64,000 bases of DNA from Demequina mangrovi (lineage in GTDB: Bacteria; Actinomycetota; Actinomycetes; Actinomycetales; Demequinaceae), in assembly GCF_000759715.1 (NCBI RefSeq), contig NZ_BBLU01000006.1, forward strand, positions 124,001 through 188,000, given 5' to 3'. Position numbers and translations under genes: made by a program. The notes beneath the pieces were generated by a model. That model searched no databases. It saw nothing but the letters and a program-made list of their open reading frames with translations, and was not told the origin of the DNA. Of the stretch, positions 51,905 to 60,914 are shown in pieces; the stretch's first letter is position 1, and each line of letters begins with the position of its first letter.

Positions 51905-54649
51905 ATGGCAACCCGCAAGGAGATCAAGCAGGAGGCGGTCGCGCGCGTCAAGGACGAGCGCGCGGCGAAGCGTGCCCGCAAGGACGAGCTCGAGGCGATG
52001 ACGTCCGACGAGCGCACCGCCGCGAAGGCGTCCGACAAGACGGCCGCACGCGACGCGAAGGCCGCCGCCAAGGAGGAGCGCGCCGAGGTGCGCTCGACGA
52101 TGAACCGCGCCCAGCGCCGCGAGCTCAAGCGTCGCGAGCGCGTCTACCGCAAGGTCAAGCACCGTCCCCGCCGCGCGATCGGCTGGGGCCTCACCGCCGC
52201 CGCCGGCATCGGTGTCGTCGCGCTCGCCGCGCCTTACGCCAGCGCCTTCGGACGCATCGCCGGCCTCGAGTTCAACGATGCCGGCCCGGAGGCCGTCGCC
52301 GCTCGCGAGGCGGCGCTCGAGGTGGTCGAGGCCATCTCCGACGAGGGCATGGTCCTCGTGCAGAACGACGACGACGTCCTGCCCCTCGCCGACGCGGCCA
52401 AGGTGAACGTGTTCTCGTTCGCCTCGTTCAACCTGCTCCTCGGAGGCGGAGGCTCGGGCGGCACCGCGGTCGCCGGTGCGCCCACGCTGTACGAGGGCCT
52501 CGAGGGCCAGGGCATCGAGTACAACGAGGACCTCTACGCGACGATGGAGGAGGCCGGCGCCGAGCACACCGAGGGTTCGAGCAACTTCCTGGTGCAGATC
52601 GCCGAGATGGCGATGGGCAATGCGGGCAACGCCGAGCCCGCCCCCGACTACCTGACCGACGAGGTCATGGAGCAGGCCGCGGGCTACTCCGACACCGCGA
52701 TCGTCACCATCGGCGTCGCGGGCGGCGAGGGCACCGACCTCACGCAGGAGGGCCTGCAGCTCACGGACGAGCAGATCGCTCTGCTCGACACCGTGACCGC
52801 CCACCAGGACGACGTGATCCTCGTGGTCAACGCGGGCAACCAGATGGAGCTCGGCTTCGTCGAGGACTACCCGCAGATCAAGTCGGTCGTGTGGATGGGC
52901 ATCCCCGGTCCGCAGGGCGCCGTCTCGCTCGCCAAGATCATGTCCGGCGAGGTCAACCCCTCGGGCCGCCTCACCGACACCTACGCGTACGACGTCGCCT
53001 CGGCGCCGGGCGCCGAGAACCTCGGCAGCCACAGCTACACCAACGCCGACCGCGCGTTCCTCGAGTACGAGGAGGGCATCTACGTCGGCTACCGCTACTA
53101 CGAGACCCGCTACCTGGACGACGAGGCGGGCTACGAGGCCGCCGTGCAGTACCCGTTCGGTCACGGCCTGTCGTACACCGACTTCCAGTGGGACGCGATC
53201 GAGCCGGTCATCACCGATGACACGGTCACGGTCGACGTCGAGGTGACCAACACCGGCGACGTCGCGGGCAAGGACGTGGTGCAGGCCTACTTCTCCGCGC
53301 CCTACAACGGCGGCATCGAGAAGTCGGCGATCGAGCTCGCGGGCTACGCCAAGACCGGCGAGCTCGAGCCCGGCCAGTCCGAGACCGTGACGATCGAGTG
53401 GGACGTCCAGGACATGGCGTCCTGGGACACCGAGGCGGGCAACTACGTGCTCGACGCGGGCGACTACGCGATCTCCATGGCCACGAACGTCCACACCCCG
53501 GTCGCGACCTTCGACCATGAGGTCGCGGACGCGGTGGTGTACACGGCCGACGCGGACACCGGCTACGAGTACGCGAGCCAGTTCGCGTTCGCCGAGGGCG
53601 ACGTGACCTACCTGTCGCGCGACGACTGGGAGGGCACCTACCCGACCGCTCCCGACGGCACCGAGGAGGCCTCCGACGAGGTCCTCGCGCTCATGGACCC
53701 CGAGATCGTGCCGGCCGAGGGTGAGGCACCGACCTACGGCGCCGACAACGGCATCGAGCTCGCCGACCTGGTCGGGCTCGACATGGACGACCCGCAGTGG
53801 GACGCGTTCCTCGACCAGCTCACGCTCGACGAGACGATCGAGCTGTTCTCGTACGGCGCCTACAAGACCGCCGAGGTCGACCGCCTGGGCATCCCCTCGA
53901 TGACCATGCTCGACAGCCCTGCCGGCCTGAACTCGCTGTTCGCCTCGCTCGAGGCGGCGGCCTACCCGTCCGAGATCGTGATCGCTTCCACCTGGAACGA
54001 CGAGCTGGCCTACGCGGTCGGCGAGTCGGTGGGCACCGAGGCCGGCATCTACGGCGTCGACGTCTGGTACGCGCCCGGCATGAACCTCCACCGCACCGCG
54101 ATGGGCGGGCGTGACTTCGAGTACTTCTCGGAGGACCCGCTGATCTCCGGCAAGATGGCCGCCGGCATGGTCAACGGCGCGCAGGACCAGGGCGTGCTCA
54201 CCACCATCAAGCACTTCGTGCTGAACGACCAGGAGGTCAACGCGCGCTCGGGCATCAACGTCTTCACCTCCGAGCAGGCGCTGCGTGAGCTGTACCTCGC
54301 GCCGTTCGAGATCGCGGTGAAGGAGTCGGCGCCGACCGGTGCCATGAGCTCCTTCATCAACATCGGCGGCAAGTGGGCCGGCGGCAGCTCCGAGCTGCTG
54401 CAGAACGTGCTGCGCGGCGAGTGGGGCTTCGACGGCTTCGTCTCGACGGATGCCGTGCTCGGCTCCTGGATGGACCCCGCTCAGGCGGCGCTGAACGGCA
54501 ACGACGTGATGCTCGCGGTGCTCGCACCTGGCACCGTGTCGGCGACCGAGGCAGCGGTCGAGGAGGACCCGGTCGGCATCGGCAACGGCCTGCGTGACCG
54601 CGTCCACCAGCTGCTCTACACGGTGACCCTCACCGGCGCCCTCAGCTGA
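51905..54649 (+). CDS. Membrane-anchored, circularly permuted glycoside hydrolase family 3
   Basis: 914 residues. An unusual charged Lys/Glu/Ala-rich N-terminus (about 1-80, likely coiled coil) leads to one membrane helix (about 83-105). The domain order is inverted relative to the upstream enzyme: alpha/beta sandwich and fibronectin-III-like part first (GHGLSYTDFQWD at about 419-430), TIM barrel last. The catalytic Asp is in GFDGFVSTDAVLGSW. NFEYFSEDP-like and KHFVLNDQE motifs are present. Probably an extracellular-facing beta-glycosidase working with its cytoplasmic neighbour. Confidence 0.9.
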   Translation: MATRKEIKQEAVARVKDERAAKRARKDELEAMTSDERTAAKASDKTAARDAKAAAKEERAEVRSTMNRAQRRELKRRERVYRKVKHRPRRAIGWGLTAAAGIGVVALAAPYASAFGRIAGLEFNDAGPEAVAAREAALEVVEAISDEGMVLVQNDDDVLPLADAAKVNVFSFASFNLLLGGGGSGGTAVAGAPTLYEGLEGQGIEYNEDLYATMEEAGAEHTEGSSNFLVQIAEMAMGNAGNAEPAPDYLTDEVMEQAAGYSDTAIVTIGVAGGEGTDLTQEGLQLTDEQIALLDTVTAHQDDVILVVNAGNQMELGFVEDYPQIKSVVWMGIPGPQGAVSLAKIMSGEVNPSGRLTDTYAYDVASAPGAENLGSHSYTNADRAFLEYEEGIYVGYRYYETRYLDDEAGYEAAVQYPFGHGLSYTDFQWDAIEPVITDDTVTVDVEVTNTGDVAGKDVVQAYFSAPYNGGIEKSAIELAGYAKTGELEPGQSETVTIEWDVQDMASWDTEAGNYVLDAGDYAISMATNVHTPVATFDHEVADAVVYTADADTGYEYASQFAFAEGDVTYLSRDDWEGTYPTAPDGTEEASDEVLALMDPEIVPAEGEAPTYGADNGIELADLVGLDMDDPQWDAFLDQLTLDETIELFSYGAYKTAEVDRLGIPSMTMLDSPAGLNSLFASLEAAAYPSEIVIASTWNDELAYAVGESVGTEAGIYGVDVWYAPGMNLHRTAMGGRDFEYFSEDPLISGKMAAGMVNGAQDQGVLTTIKHFVLNDQEVNARSGINVFTSEQALRELYLAPFEIAVKESAPTGAMSSFINIGGKWAGGSSELLQNVLRGEWGFDGFVSTDAVLGSWMDPAQAALNGNDVMLAVLAPGTVSATEAAVEEDPVGIGNGLRDRVHQLLYTVTLTGALS

Positions 54650-54657
54650 CGCCACGT

Positions 54658-54694
54658 GGCGGTGGGGCGGCCCTGTTGGGGTCGTCCCACCGCC
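54658..54694 (+). terminator. Terminator after the glycosidase operon
   Basis: GGCGGTGGG (54658-54666) pairs with CCCACCGCC (54686-54694), followed by a T-rich stretch (GCTTCTTCTTTC). Confidence 0.8.
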
Positions 54695-54728
54695 GCTTCT
54701 TCTTTCCCGCCTCGTCGAAGGAGACGAC

Positions 54729-55745
54729 ATGCCCGACGCCACGCCCGCCACCGACGCCCCGACGCGGCGCCGTCCCCGCTGGAAGAAAGCGCTGGTCTTC
54801 ACCGGCTCCGTCCTCGGCGGGCTCGTGCTCGTCGGCGGGGCGCTCGGCGCCTGGTTCCTCTACGCGCCCGCTCCCGAGGAGCCCTCGCTCGCCGCATCCG
54901 TCGAGCGACGGACGCTCGAGGTCGACGGCATGACCCGCGAGTACGTCGCGGTCGTGCCCGACGACCTGGCGGACGATGCGCCCGTGGTGCTCGCCTTCCA
55001 CGGCTCCCGGATGGACGCCGAGGGCATGAGGGCCGCGGCCGGCTACCGCTTCGACGAGCTCGCGGTCGAGCGCGGCTTCATCGCCGTGTACCCCGAGGGC
55101 TACGAGCAGACGTGGCACGGCTGCCGTGCCGAGACGCCGTACCCCGCACGGACCGAGGACATCGACGACGTGGCCTTCGCTCGTGCGGTGGTCGCGGACG
55201 TCGCCGCCATCGACGGCGCGAGCGAGGAGCAGGTCTTCGCGACCGGTCTCTCCAACGGCGGCCACATGTCGATCCGCCTGGCCGCCGAGGCGTCCGACCT
55301 GGTCGCGGGCATCGCGCCCTTCGCCGCGGCGTACCCGGCGGAGAGCAACAACGTGTGCGAGGTCTCGGACGAGGCCGTGCCGACGATGCTCGTGCTCGGC
55401 ACCGGCGACCCGGTCAACCCCTTCGAGGGCGGCGAGGCCGGCACGTTCGGCGGCAGCCTCGGCGAGGTGCTGTCGGCGCACGAGAGCGCCGTGACGCTCG
55501 CGGTGCTCAACGACGCCGACCTCACGCCGCAGGTCGCCTCGTTCACCAACACCGATGCGGAGGGCGACTCCGACGTCACCCTCACCGCCTTCGCGGGCGA
55601 GGCGCCCGTGCTGCTGTTCTCGGTCGAGGGCGGCGGGCATGTGGTCCCGAACCCGGTGTACACGCAGCCGCGCGTCATGGGCGGCACCACGGAGTTCCTC
55701 GACGGGCCGCTCGCGGTGGTCGAGTTCTTCCTCGGCGAGCGCTGA
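54729..55745 (+). CDS. Membrane-anchored esterase (PHB-depolymerase/feruloyl-esterase-like)
   Basis: 338 residues: one N-terminal membrane helix (about 21-46), then an alpha/beta hydrolase fold. The nucleophile elbow is GLSNGGHMS, the oxyanion region VVLAFHGSRMDAEGM, and the catalytic His is in EGGGHVVP. It resembles the polyhydroxybutyrate depolymerase / carbohydrate esterase 1 group. Placed after two glycosidases, it may remove acyl groups from plant-type glycans; this is inferred from context. Confidence 0.88.
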   Translation: MPDATPATDAPTRRRPRWKKALVFTGSVLGGLVLVGGALGAWFLYAPAPEEPSLAASVERRTLEVDGMTREYVAVVPDDLADDAPVVLAFHGSRMDAEGMRAAAGYRFDELAVERGFIAVYPEGYEQTWHGCRAETPYPARTEDIDDVAFARAVVADVAAIDGASEEQVFATGLSNGGHMSIRLAAEASDLVAGIAPFAAAYPAESNNVCEVSDEAVPTMLVLGTGDPVNPFEGGEAGTFGGSLGEVLSAHESAVTLAVLNDADLTPQVASFTNTDAEGDSDVTLTAFAGEAPVLLFSVEGGGHVVPNPVYTQPRVMGGTTEFLDGPLAVVEFFLGER

Positions 55746-55758
55746 GGCGGGGAGCCCG

Positions 55759-56796
55759 CTACTCCCCGGTGGGCTTCTCCTCGTGGCCGCCGAAGCCCTT
55801 GCGCATGGCGGAGAGGGTCCGCTGCGCGTAGTCGTCGAGGTCGCGCGAGGCGAAGCGCGAGTACAGGGCCGTGGTGAGGACCGGCGTGGGCACGCCCTCG
55901 TCGATCGCCGCGATCGAGGTCCAGCGGCCCTCGCCCGAGTCGGAGACGCGCCCGGAGAAGCCGTCGAGCGCCGGGTCCGCGCGGAGGGCCTCGGCGGTGA
56001 GGTCCAGCAGCCACGAGCCGATGACCGAGCCCCGTCGCCACACCTCGGCGACGGCGGCGGTGTCGATGTCGTACCGGTAGTGCTCGGGCTGCGCGAGAGG
56101 TGCGGTCTCCGCATCGGCCTCGCGTTCGCTCGCGCCGATGTTCGCGTTCCTCAGGACGTTGAGGCCCTCGGCGTACGCGGCCATGAGCCCGTACTCGATG
56201 CCGTTGTGGACCATCTTGACGAAGTGCCCCGCGCCGGTGGGCCCGCAGCGCAGCCACCCCTCCTCGCCGGGCTCGAGCAGCCCCGGCACGCCGTCGGTCG
56301 CGATGCCGCGCGTGCGCTCGGCGGCCTCCACGCCCGGCGCGATCGAGCGCCACAGCGGGGACAGGCGGGTGACGGTGTCCTCGTCGCCGCCGATCATGAG
56401 GCAGAAGCCCCGGTCCAGGCCGTGCACTCCGCCGGAGGTGCCCACGTCGACCAGGCCGATGCCTCGCTCGACCAGCATCGCGGCGTGGGCGAGGTCGTCC
56501 CGGTAGTAGCTGTTGCCGCCGTCGATGATGGTGTCGCCGGGCTCGAGGACGTCGGCGAGCGCCTCGATCACCCGCTGGGTCACGGGCCCGGCCGGCACCA
56601 TCACCCACACCGCACGCGGCGCCTCGAGCGCCTCGGCGAACGCGCGCATCTCGCGCACCGGCAGCGCGCCGTCCGCGACGAGCGCGTCGATCGCCTCGGC
56701 GTCGACATCGTGCACGGCCACCGTGTGCCCGTCGCGCAGGAGCCGCCGGGTGAGCCCCGCGCCCATCCTGCCGAGGCCGATCATGCCCAGCTGCAT
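55759..56796 (-). CDS. gnd: 6-phosphogluconate dehydrogenase, decarboxylating (short form)
   Basis: 345 residues, the shorter bacterial form (classical enzymes have about 470). Rossmann motif GLGRMGAGL, DVGTSGGVHGLDRG and HFVKMVHNGIEYGLM (substrate and catalytic Lys region) are intact. Oxidises 6-phosphogluconate to ribulose 5-phosphate. GGGAG precedes the ATG at 56796, 1 nt after the zwf stop, so it is in an operon with G6P dehydrogenase. A 6-bp hairpin overlaps its stop region and could terminate both convergent transcripts. Confidence 0.94.
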   Translation of the reverse strand: MQLGMIGLGRMGAGLTRRLLRDGHTVAVHDVDAEAIDALVADGALPVREMRAFAEALEAPRAVWVMVPAGPVTQRVIEALADVLEPGDTIIDGGNSYYRDDLAHAAMLVERGIGLVDVGTSGGVHGLDRGFCLMIGGDEDTVTRLSPLWRSIAPGVEAAERTRGIATDGVPGLLEPGEEGWLRCGPTGAGHFVKMVHNGIEYGLMAAYAEGLNVLRNANIGASEREADAETAPLAQPEHYRYDIDTAAVAEVWRRGSVIGSWLLDLTAEALRADPALDGFSGRVSDSGEGRWTSIAAIDEGVPTPVLTTALYSRFASRDLDDYAQRTLSAMRKGFGGHEEKPTGE

Positions 56797-56797
56797 G

Positions 56798-58219
56798 TCA
56801 TGCTCCCTTCGCGTGAGCGGCGCCGCGCGCCGCATCGTCCTTCATCACCGGTGCGTGCCAGGGGCCGTCCGCGCCGATGAGCGTCTCCGCCTCCGTCGGG
56901 CCCCAGGTGCCGGGCGCGTAGCGGATGGCCGGTGCGTGATCGCTGAGCACCCCGTCGACCACGCGCCACGCGGCCTCGACGGTCTCCTCGGCGGTGAACA
57001 GGGCGCGATCGCCCTCCATCGCGTCCGCGAGCAGCCGCTCGTAGGGATGGCGCGAACCCGCGCCGCCGGTGCTCACCACCAGCTCGCGCTGCTCGCCCAC
57101 GAACTCCTCGCCCGGGGTCTTCACACGGGCGCCGAGAGCGATCTCGCCATCCGGCTGGAGGCGGAAGCGGAGGTGGTTGGGGTGCTGCGCCATCATCGCG
57201 TCGTCGAAGAGCGCCTGAGGCGGCTTCTTGAACTCGACCACCACCTCGTGCGCGGTCACCGGGAGATGCTTGCCCGTGCGCAGGTACCAGGGCACCCCCG
57301 CCCATCGCCACGAGTCGATGAACAGCCGCACCGCGGCGTAGGTCTCGACGTCGGAGCCGCGCGCGACGCCCGGCTCGTCGCGGTAGCCCTCGAACTGGCC
57401 GCGCACGATGTCGTTCCTGGTGAGCGGCCGGATCGCGCGGAACACGTTGGCCTTCGCCTCGTGCACCGCGCTGTAGCCCTGGTACGCGGGTGGCTCCATC
57501 GCGAGCCGCGCGACGATCTGCAGCATGTGGTTCTCGAGCACGTCGCGCAGCGCGCCCGCGGTGTCGTAGAAGGCTCCGCGGCCCTGGACGCCGAAGTCCT
57601 CGGCGATGGTGATCTGCACGCTCGCGACGTGGTCGCGGTTCCACACCGGCTCGAGGAACGAGTTCGCGAACCTGAAGTAGAGGAGGTTCATGATCTCGTC
57701 CTTGCCGAGGAAGTGATCGATGCGGAACACCGCGTCCTCGGGGAACGCGCGCCTGATGACCGCGTCGAGCTCGCGCGCGCTCGCGAGGTCCCGGCCGAAG
57801 GGCTTCTCGACCACCACGCGCGCGTCCGCGTTGAGGCGCGCGCCCTCGAGTCCCTCGACCACCGTCGCGAACATCGACGGGGGGATCGCCAGGTAGTGCA
57901 GGGGGCGTCGTGCGTCGCCCAGGGTCTCCGTGAGCCGGGCGAAGGTCTCCGCGTCGCGGTAGTCGCCGTCGACGTAGTGCAGCAGGCCCTCGAGGGTCGC
58001 GAGCGCATCCGGGTCGTGGTCGGGGACAGCGGCGGCGACGGACTCGCGGGCGCGCTGCCTCAGGTCGTCGATGCCCCAGCCCGAATAGGCGACGCCCACC
58101 ACGGGCACGTCGAGCTCGCCGTGCGCGACCATGCCGTAGAGCGCGGGGAAGATGAGCTTGCGCGCGAGGTCGCCCGTCGCGCCGAAGAACACCAGCGCAT
58201 CGGCCGGATCCCCGGTCAT
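56798..58219 (-). CDS. zwf: Glucose-6-phosphate 1-dehydrogenase
   Basis: 473 residues. The nucleotide motif [16 protein letters not shown] and the catalytic [19 protein letters not shown] are intact, as is [10 protein letters not shown]. First step of the oxidative pentose phosphate pathway, making 6-phosphogluconolactone and NADPH. Its ATG overlaps the stop of the upstream SDR by four bases. No pgl gene (lactonase) is seen nearby. Confidence 0.97.
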   Translation of the reverse strand: MTGDPADALVFFGATGDLARKLIFPALYGMVAHGELDVPVVGVAYSGWGIDDLRQRARESVAAAVPDHDPDALATLEGLLHYVDGDYRDAETFARLTETLGDARRPLHYLAIPPSMFATVVEGLEGARLNADARVVVEKPFGRDLASARELDAVIRRAFPEDAVFRIDHFLGKDEIMNLLYFRFANSFLEPVWNRDHVASVQITIAEDFGVQGRGAFYDTAGALRDVLENHMLQIVARLAMEPPAYQGYSAVHEAKANVFRAIRPLTRNDIVRGQFEGYRDEPGVARGSDVETYAAVRLFIDSWRWAGVPWYLRTGKHLPVTAHEVVVEFKKPPQALFDDAMMAQHPNHLRFRLQPDGEIALGARVKTPGEEFVGEQRELVVSTGGAGSRHPYERLLADAMEGDRALFTAEETVEAAWRVVDGVLSDHAPAIRYAPGTWGPTEAETLIGADGPWHAPVMKDDAARGAAHAKGA

Positions 58220-59175
58220 GCGGCGCCTCGCGCACGAGCCGCGGCCGCCGCGGCCTCGACGTCCATGCGTGCGCCCGTGAGCTCCTGCGACGCTCTCCAG
58301 ACGTCGGCGACTCCCGCCTGGATCGACGCGCGCCGCAGCAGGTAGCGGCGGGTGGGCGGCCCCGAAAGCCCCCAGCGCGGACCCCAGAGCGTCCCTCCGC
58401 GCGCGCCCGCGTCCGTGGCGGCGCGCAGCTGCGGCAGCGCCCCCTCGGCGGGAGGCATGCCGCGCTGCTCGGCGAATGCCTCCCAGAACGGGCCCTGGCG
58501 GCCCCCTCCGCCCTCGCGGACTGTCCGCTTCTGGAGATCGGTGTGGGAGATGCCCGGGTGCGCGCACAGCGCCCGGGCGCTGGTGCCGGCGTCGCGCAGG
58601 GCCGCGTTGAGCCCCATCGCGAACTGGAGCGCGGCGAGCTTGGACTGCCCGTAGGCGCGCCAGTCCTCGTACTCGCCGTCGAGGTTCGGGTTCGCGGGGT
58701 CGAGCGGGCGTGCGTTGAGACGCGCGATCGAGGTCGTGGTGACGATGCGCGCGGCGGGGGCGGCGAGCAGGCGCGGCAGCAGCGCGTCGGTGAGGGTCCA
58801 GTGGCCCAGGTGGTTGACGGCGAGCTGCATCTCGAAGCCGTCCTCGCTGCGCCGCTCGGGCATGGCCATGACGCCTGCGTTGGCGAGGAGGAGGTCCACC
58901 GCATCGTGCCTCTCGGCGATGCTCGCGGCGGCCTCGCGGACCGACGCCTGCGAGGCGAGGTCGATCGGCACCGTCTCGAGCGAGGCCTCGGGGACCTCGG
59001 CGAGGACCGCGGCCCGCGCATCGTCCGTCTTCTCGGGATCGCGGGCGGCCATGACGACGTGCGCGCCGCGCCTGGCGAGCTCCCTCGTGCACACGAGGCC
59101 GAGGCCGCCGTTCGCCCCGGTGACCACGGCCACCCGGCCGGTGAGATCGGGGATGTCGTCCGCGGTCCAGCTCAT
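58216..59175 (-). CDS. Short-chain dehydrogenase/reductase coupled to zwf
   Basis: 319 residues, of the retinol-dehydrogenase/light-dependent protochlorophyllide reductase-like SDR type. Cofactor motif TGANGGLG, structural LLANAG, and the active-site Tyr-X3-Lys in [17 protein letters not shown] precedes ATG 59175. It is the first gene of the SDR-zwf-gnd operon. Substrate unknown; it would consume or supply NADP(H) beside the pentose phosphate enzymes. Confidence 0.9.
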   Translation of the reverse strand: MSWTADDIPDLTGRVAVVTGANGGLGLVCTRELARRGAHVVMAARDPEKTDDARAAVLAEVPEASLETVPIDLASQASVREAAASIAERHDAVDLLLANAGVMAMPERRSEDGFEMQLAVNHLGHWTLTDALLPRLLAAPAARIVTTTSIARLNARPLDPANPNLDGEYEDWRAYGQSKLAALQFAMGLNAALRDAGTSARALCAHPGISHTDLQKRTVREGGGGRQGPFWEAFAEQRGMPPAEGALPQLRAATDAGARGGTLWGPRWGLSGPPTRRYLLRRASIQAGVADVWRASQELTGARMDVEAAAAAARARGAA

Positions 59176-59378
59176 GAGGCCTCCTCGTGTCCGTCCTGGT
59201 TCCATCCAAGGCCAACCGCGGCGACGGCGCGAGTGTTCCGCGGGGCCCCCGGGCGTGGGCGGGATCCCAGGGCGTTCGCCGGGCGAGCGCGGCACATCGC
59301 CCCTACTGTGGGCGCAAGGGACGCATCGGGGGAGGTCCCACGCATGGGGGTGCGCATGGGTGTCGGGGGAGCGGCCGC

Positions 59379-59888
59379 ATGACCGCGATCATGTCGGTGA
59401 GGCAGACGGACATCACCGTGCTCGCGGTCGACGCGATCGTCAACGCGGCGAACGAGTCGTTGCTGGGCGGCGGGGGCGTCGACGGCGCCATCCATCGTGC
59501 CGCGGGACCCGGACTCCAGGACGAGTGCGAGACCCTGCACGGCTGCCCGACGGGGTCCGCGAAGATCACCGGCGGGTACGCGCTGCCGGCACGGCACGTC
59601 ATCCACGCGGTCGGTCCCGTGTGGCATGGGGGCGACCGCGGAGAGGCCCTCGCGCTCGCCTCGGCCTACGCTGCGGCGATCGCCCTCGCGCAGGAGCACG
59701 GCTGCCGGACCGTCGCCTTCCCGTGCATCTCGACGGGGATCTACGGGTACCCGAAGGCGCAGGCGGCCGAGGTCGCGGTGCGGGCCGTGGGGCGGGCTCT
59801 CGCATCGGCGCCGGCGGTCGAGGACGTGACGTTCTGCGTCATGGACGACGAGAACCTCGCGATCTACCGGGGGATCCTCGGGCGGTAG
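59379..59888 (+). CDS. Macro domain protein (O-acetyl-ADP-ribose deacetylase-like)
   Basis: 169 residues, essentially one macro domain. [21 protein letters not shown] and [10 protein letters not shown] are the two signature loops that bind ADP-ribose; family members hydrolyse O-acetyl-ADP-ribose or remove ADP-ribose from proteins. An alternative ATG lies 12 nt downstream. No sirtuin or ADP-ribosyltransferase gene is next to it. Confidence 0.94.
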   Translation: MTAIMSVRQTDITVLAVDAIVNAANESLLGGGGVDGAIHRAAGPGLQDECETLHGCPTGSAKITGGYALPARHVIHAVGPVWHGGDRGEALALASAYAAAIALAQEHGCRTVAFPCISTGIYGYPKAQAAEVAVRAVGRALASAPAVEDVTFCVMDDENLAIYRGILGR

Positions 59889-59944
59889 GGGCGCCGGTGC
59901 CGCCTTGCGGCGCCCCGCCGGGACGTGCTCGCTAGGGTGCTCGG

Positions 59945-60796
59945 GTGAGGGTGCTGCGCGGGTCCGATGCCGGGGAGTGGCTGCAGCGACGGCTGTTCGC
60001 CTCGGACGGGGTGGGGTGCTTCGCCGGAGCCGGCTTCGAGGCGTACGCGCGGATCCTGCATCCGCTCGACGGGCGCCGGCTCGACTGGACCGACCGCGGT
60101 GACGGGGTGGTGCCGCGCGTGGTCGACGAGCGGATGTGGACATGGGCGGAGGCTGCGCACGCGCTCGGGCGGGAGCTGTCGCCGCTCGTCGCGACCGCGG
60201 AGTCGCTTCTCGGGATCGGCGGCGCGCGGTGGGACGACGGCTGGGAGGCCGACATTCCGCGGCTCGGTTGGCTCGATCCCGCCCTGTTCGCGGCACTGGT
60301 GCCCGTGCTGGCCGGGGCGACCTCGACGCCGGACGATGCGGTGCTCGGCGTGTGGGGCGGCTGGGCCGAGCTTCATGGCGACGAGGGTGCGGTGGCGACG
60401 CTCGCGCTCGCGGGGGAGGGCGTGCCGGTGATGTACGGCCGTCCCGGCGTGGGGCGGGAGGTGCGCGACGCCCTGCGCGAGGGCGCCTTGCTCGCGGTGC
60501 CTCCGCGCGACGGCTGGTCGGAGGCGGCCTATCGCGACTATCTCCTTCTCGGCTGCGCGCTGTCGGAGCTCGCCGATCCCGACTGGGGGTATGACGCAGG
60601 GCTCGGCTGGGACCGGCCGTGGCGCTCGCCGACGCCCCAGCTGGTGTGGCCCGCCGACCATGCCTGGCTCGTGTCGACCGAGATCGACCTGGACTCGACC
60701 TTCGTCGCGGGCTCGCGGGCGCTGGTGGATGCGGTGCTGAGGGTGCCCGGCCTCGAGGTCGTGGAGGTGGGGGAGCGCGACCTGCTCGAGAGGTGA
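59945..60796 (+). CDS. Unrecognised 283-residue protein
   Basis: A GTG start lies exactly 6 nt after TAGGGT, a leaderless arrangement. The protein is soluble, Trp-rich and acidic (for example WDDGWEADIPRLGWLDP and WPADHAWLVSTEIDLDSTF). I do not recognise a family or catalytic motif. It contains one copy of the GGACGATGC 9-mer (60331). It is followed by the second DUF222/HNH gene. Confidence 0.75.
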   Translation: MRVLRGSDAGEWLQRRLFASDGVGCFAGAGFEAYARILHPLDGRRLDWTDRGDGVVPRVVDERMWTWAEAAHALGRELSPLVATAESLLGIGGARWDDGWEADIPRLGWLDPALFAALVPVLAGATSTPDDAVLGVWGGWAELHGDEGAVATLALAGEGVPVMYGRPGVGREVRDALREGALLAVPPRDGWSEAAYRDYLLLGCALSELADPDWGYDAGLGWDRPWRSPTPQLVWPADHAWLVSTEIDLDSTFVAGSRALVDAVLRVPGLEVVEVGERDLLER

Positions 60797-60818
60797 GGCG
60801 GTACCGCTCCCCGTGGGT

Positions 60819-60914
60819 GATGTCCCCAGACCCCGCTTCGGTGAAGTTATCCACCCTGGTAAACATGTGGAAATTCGATCTCGCGTTGTCAGAGGTCGGT
60901 GGTGAGATGGTCGC
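60819..60914 (+). promoter_or_regulatory. Conserved upstream region of DUF222/HNH gene, copy 2
   Basis: Same GATGTCCCCAG (60819-60829) and TGTCAGA (60887-60893) blocks, at nearly the same distances from the ATG, as copy 1 at 7698-7791. Between them lie TTATCCACC and TGTGGAAA, which resemble DnaA-box sequences in opposite orientations. Confidence 0.5.
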
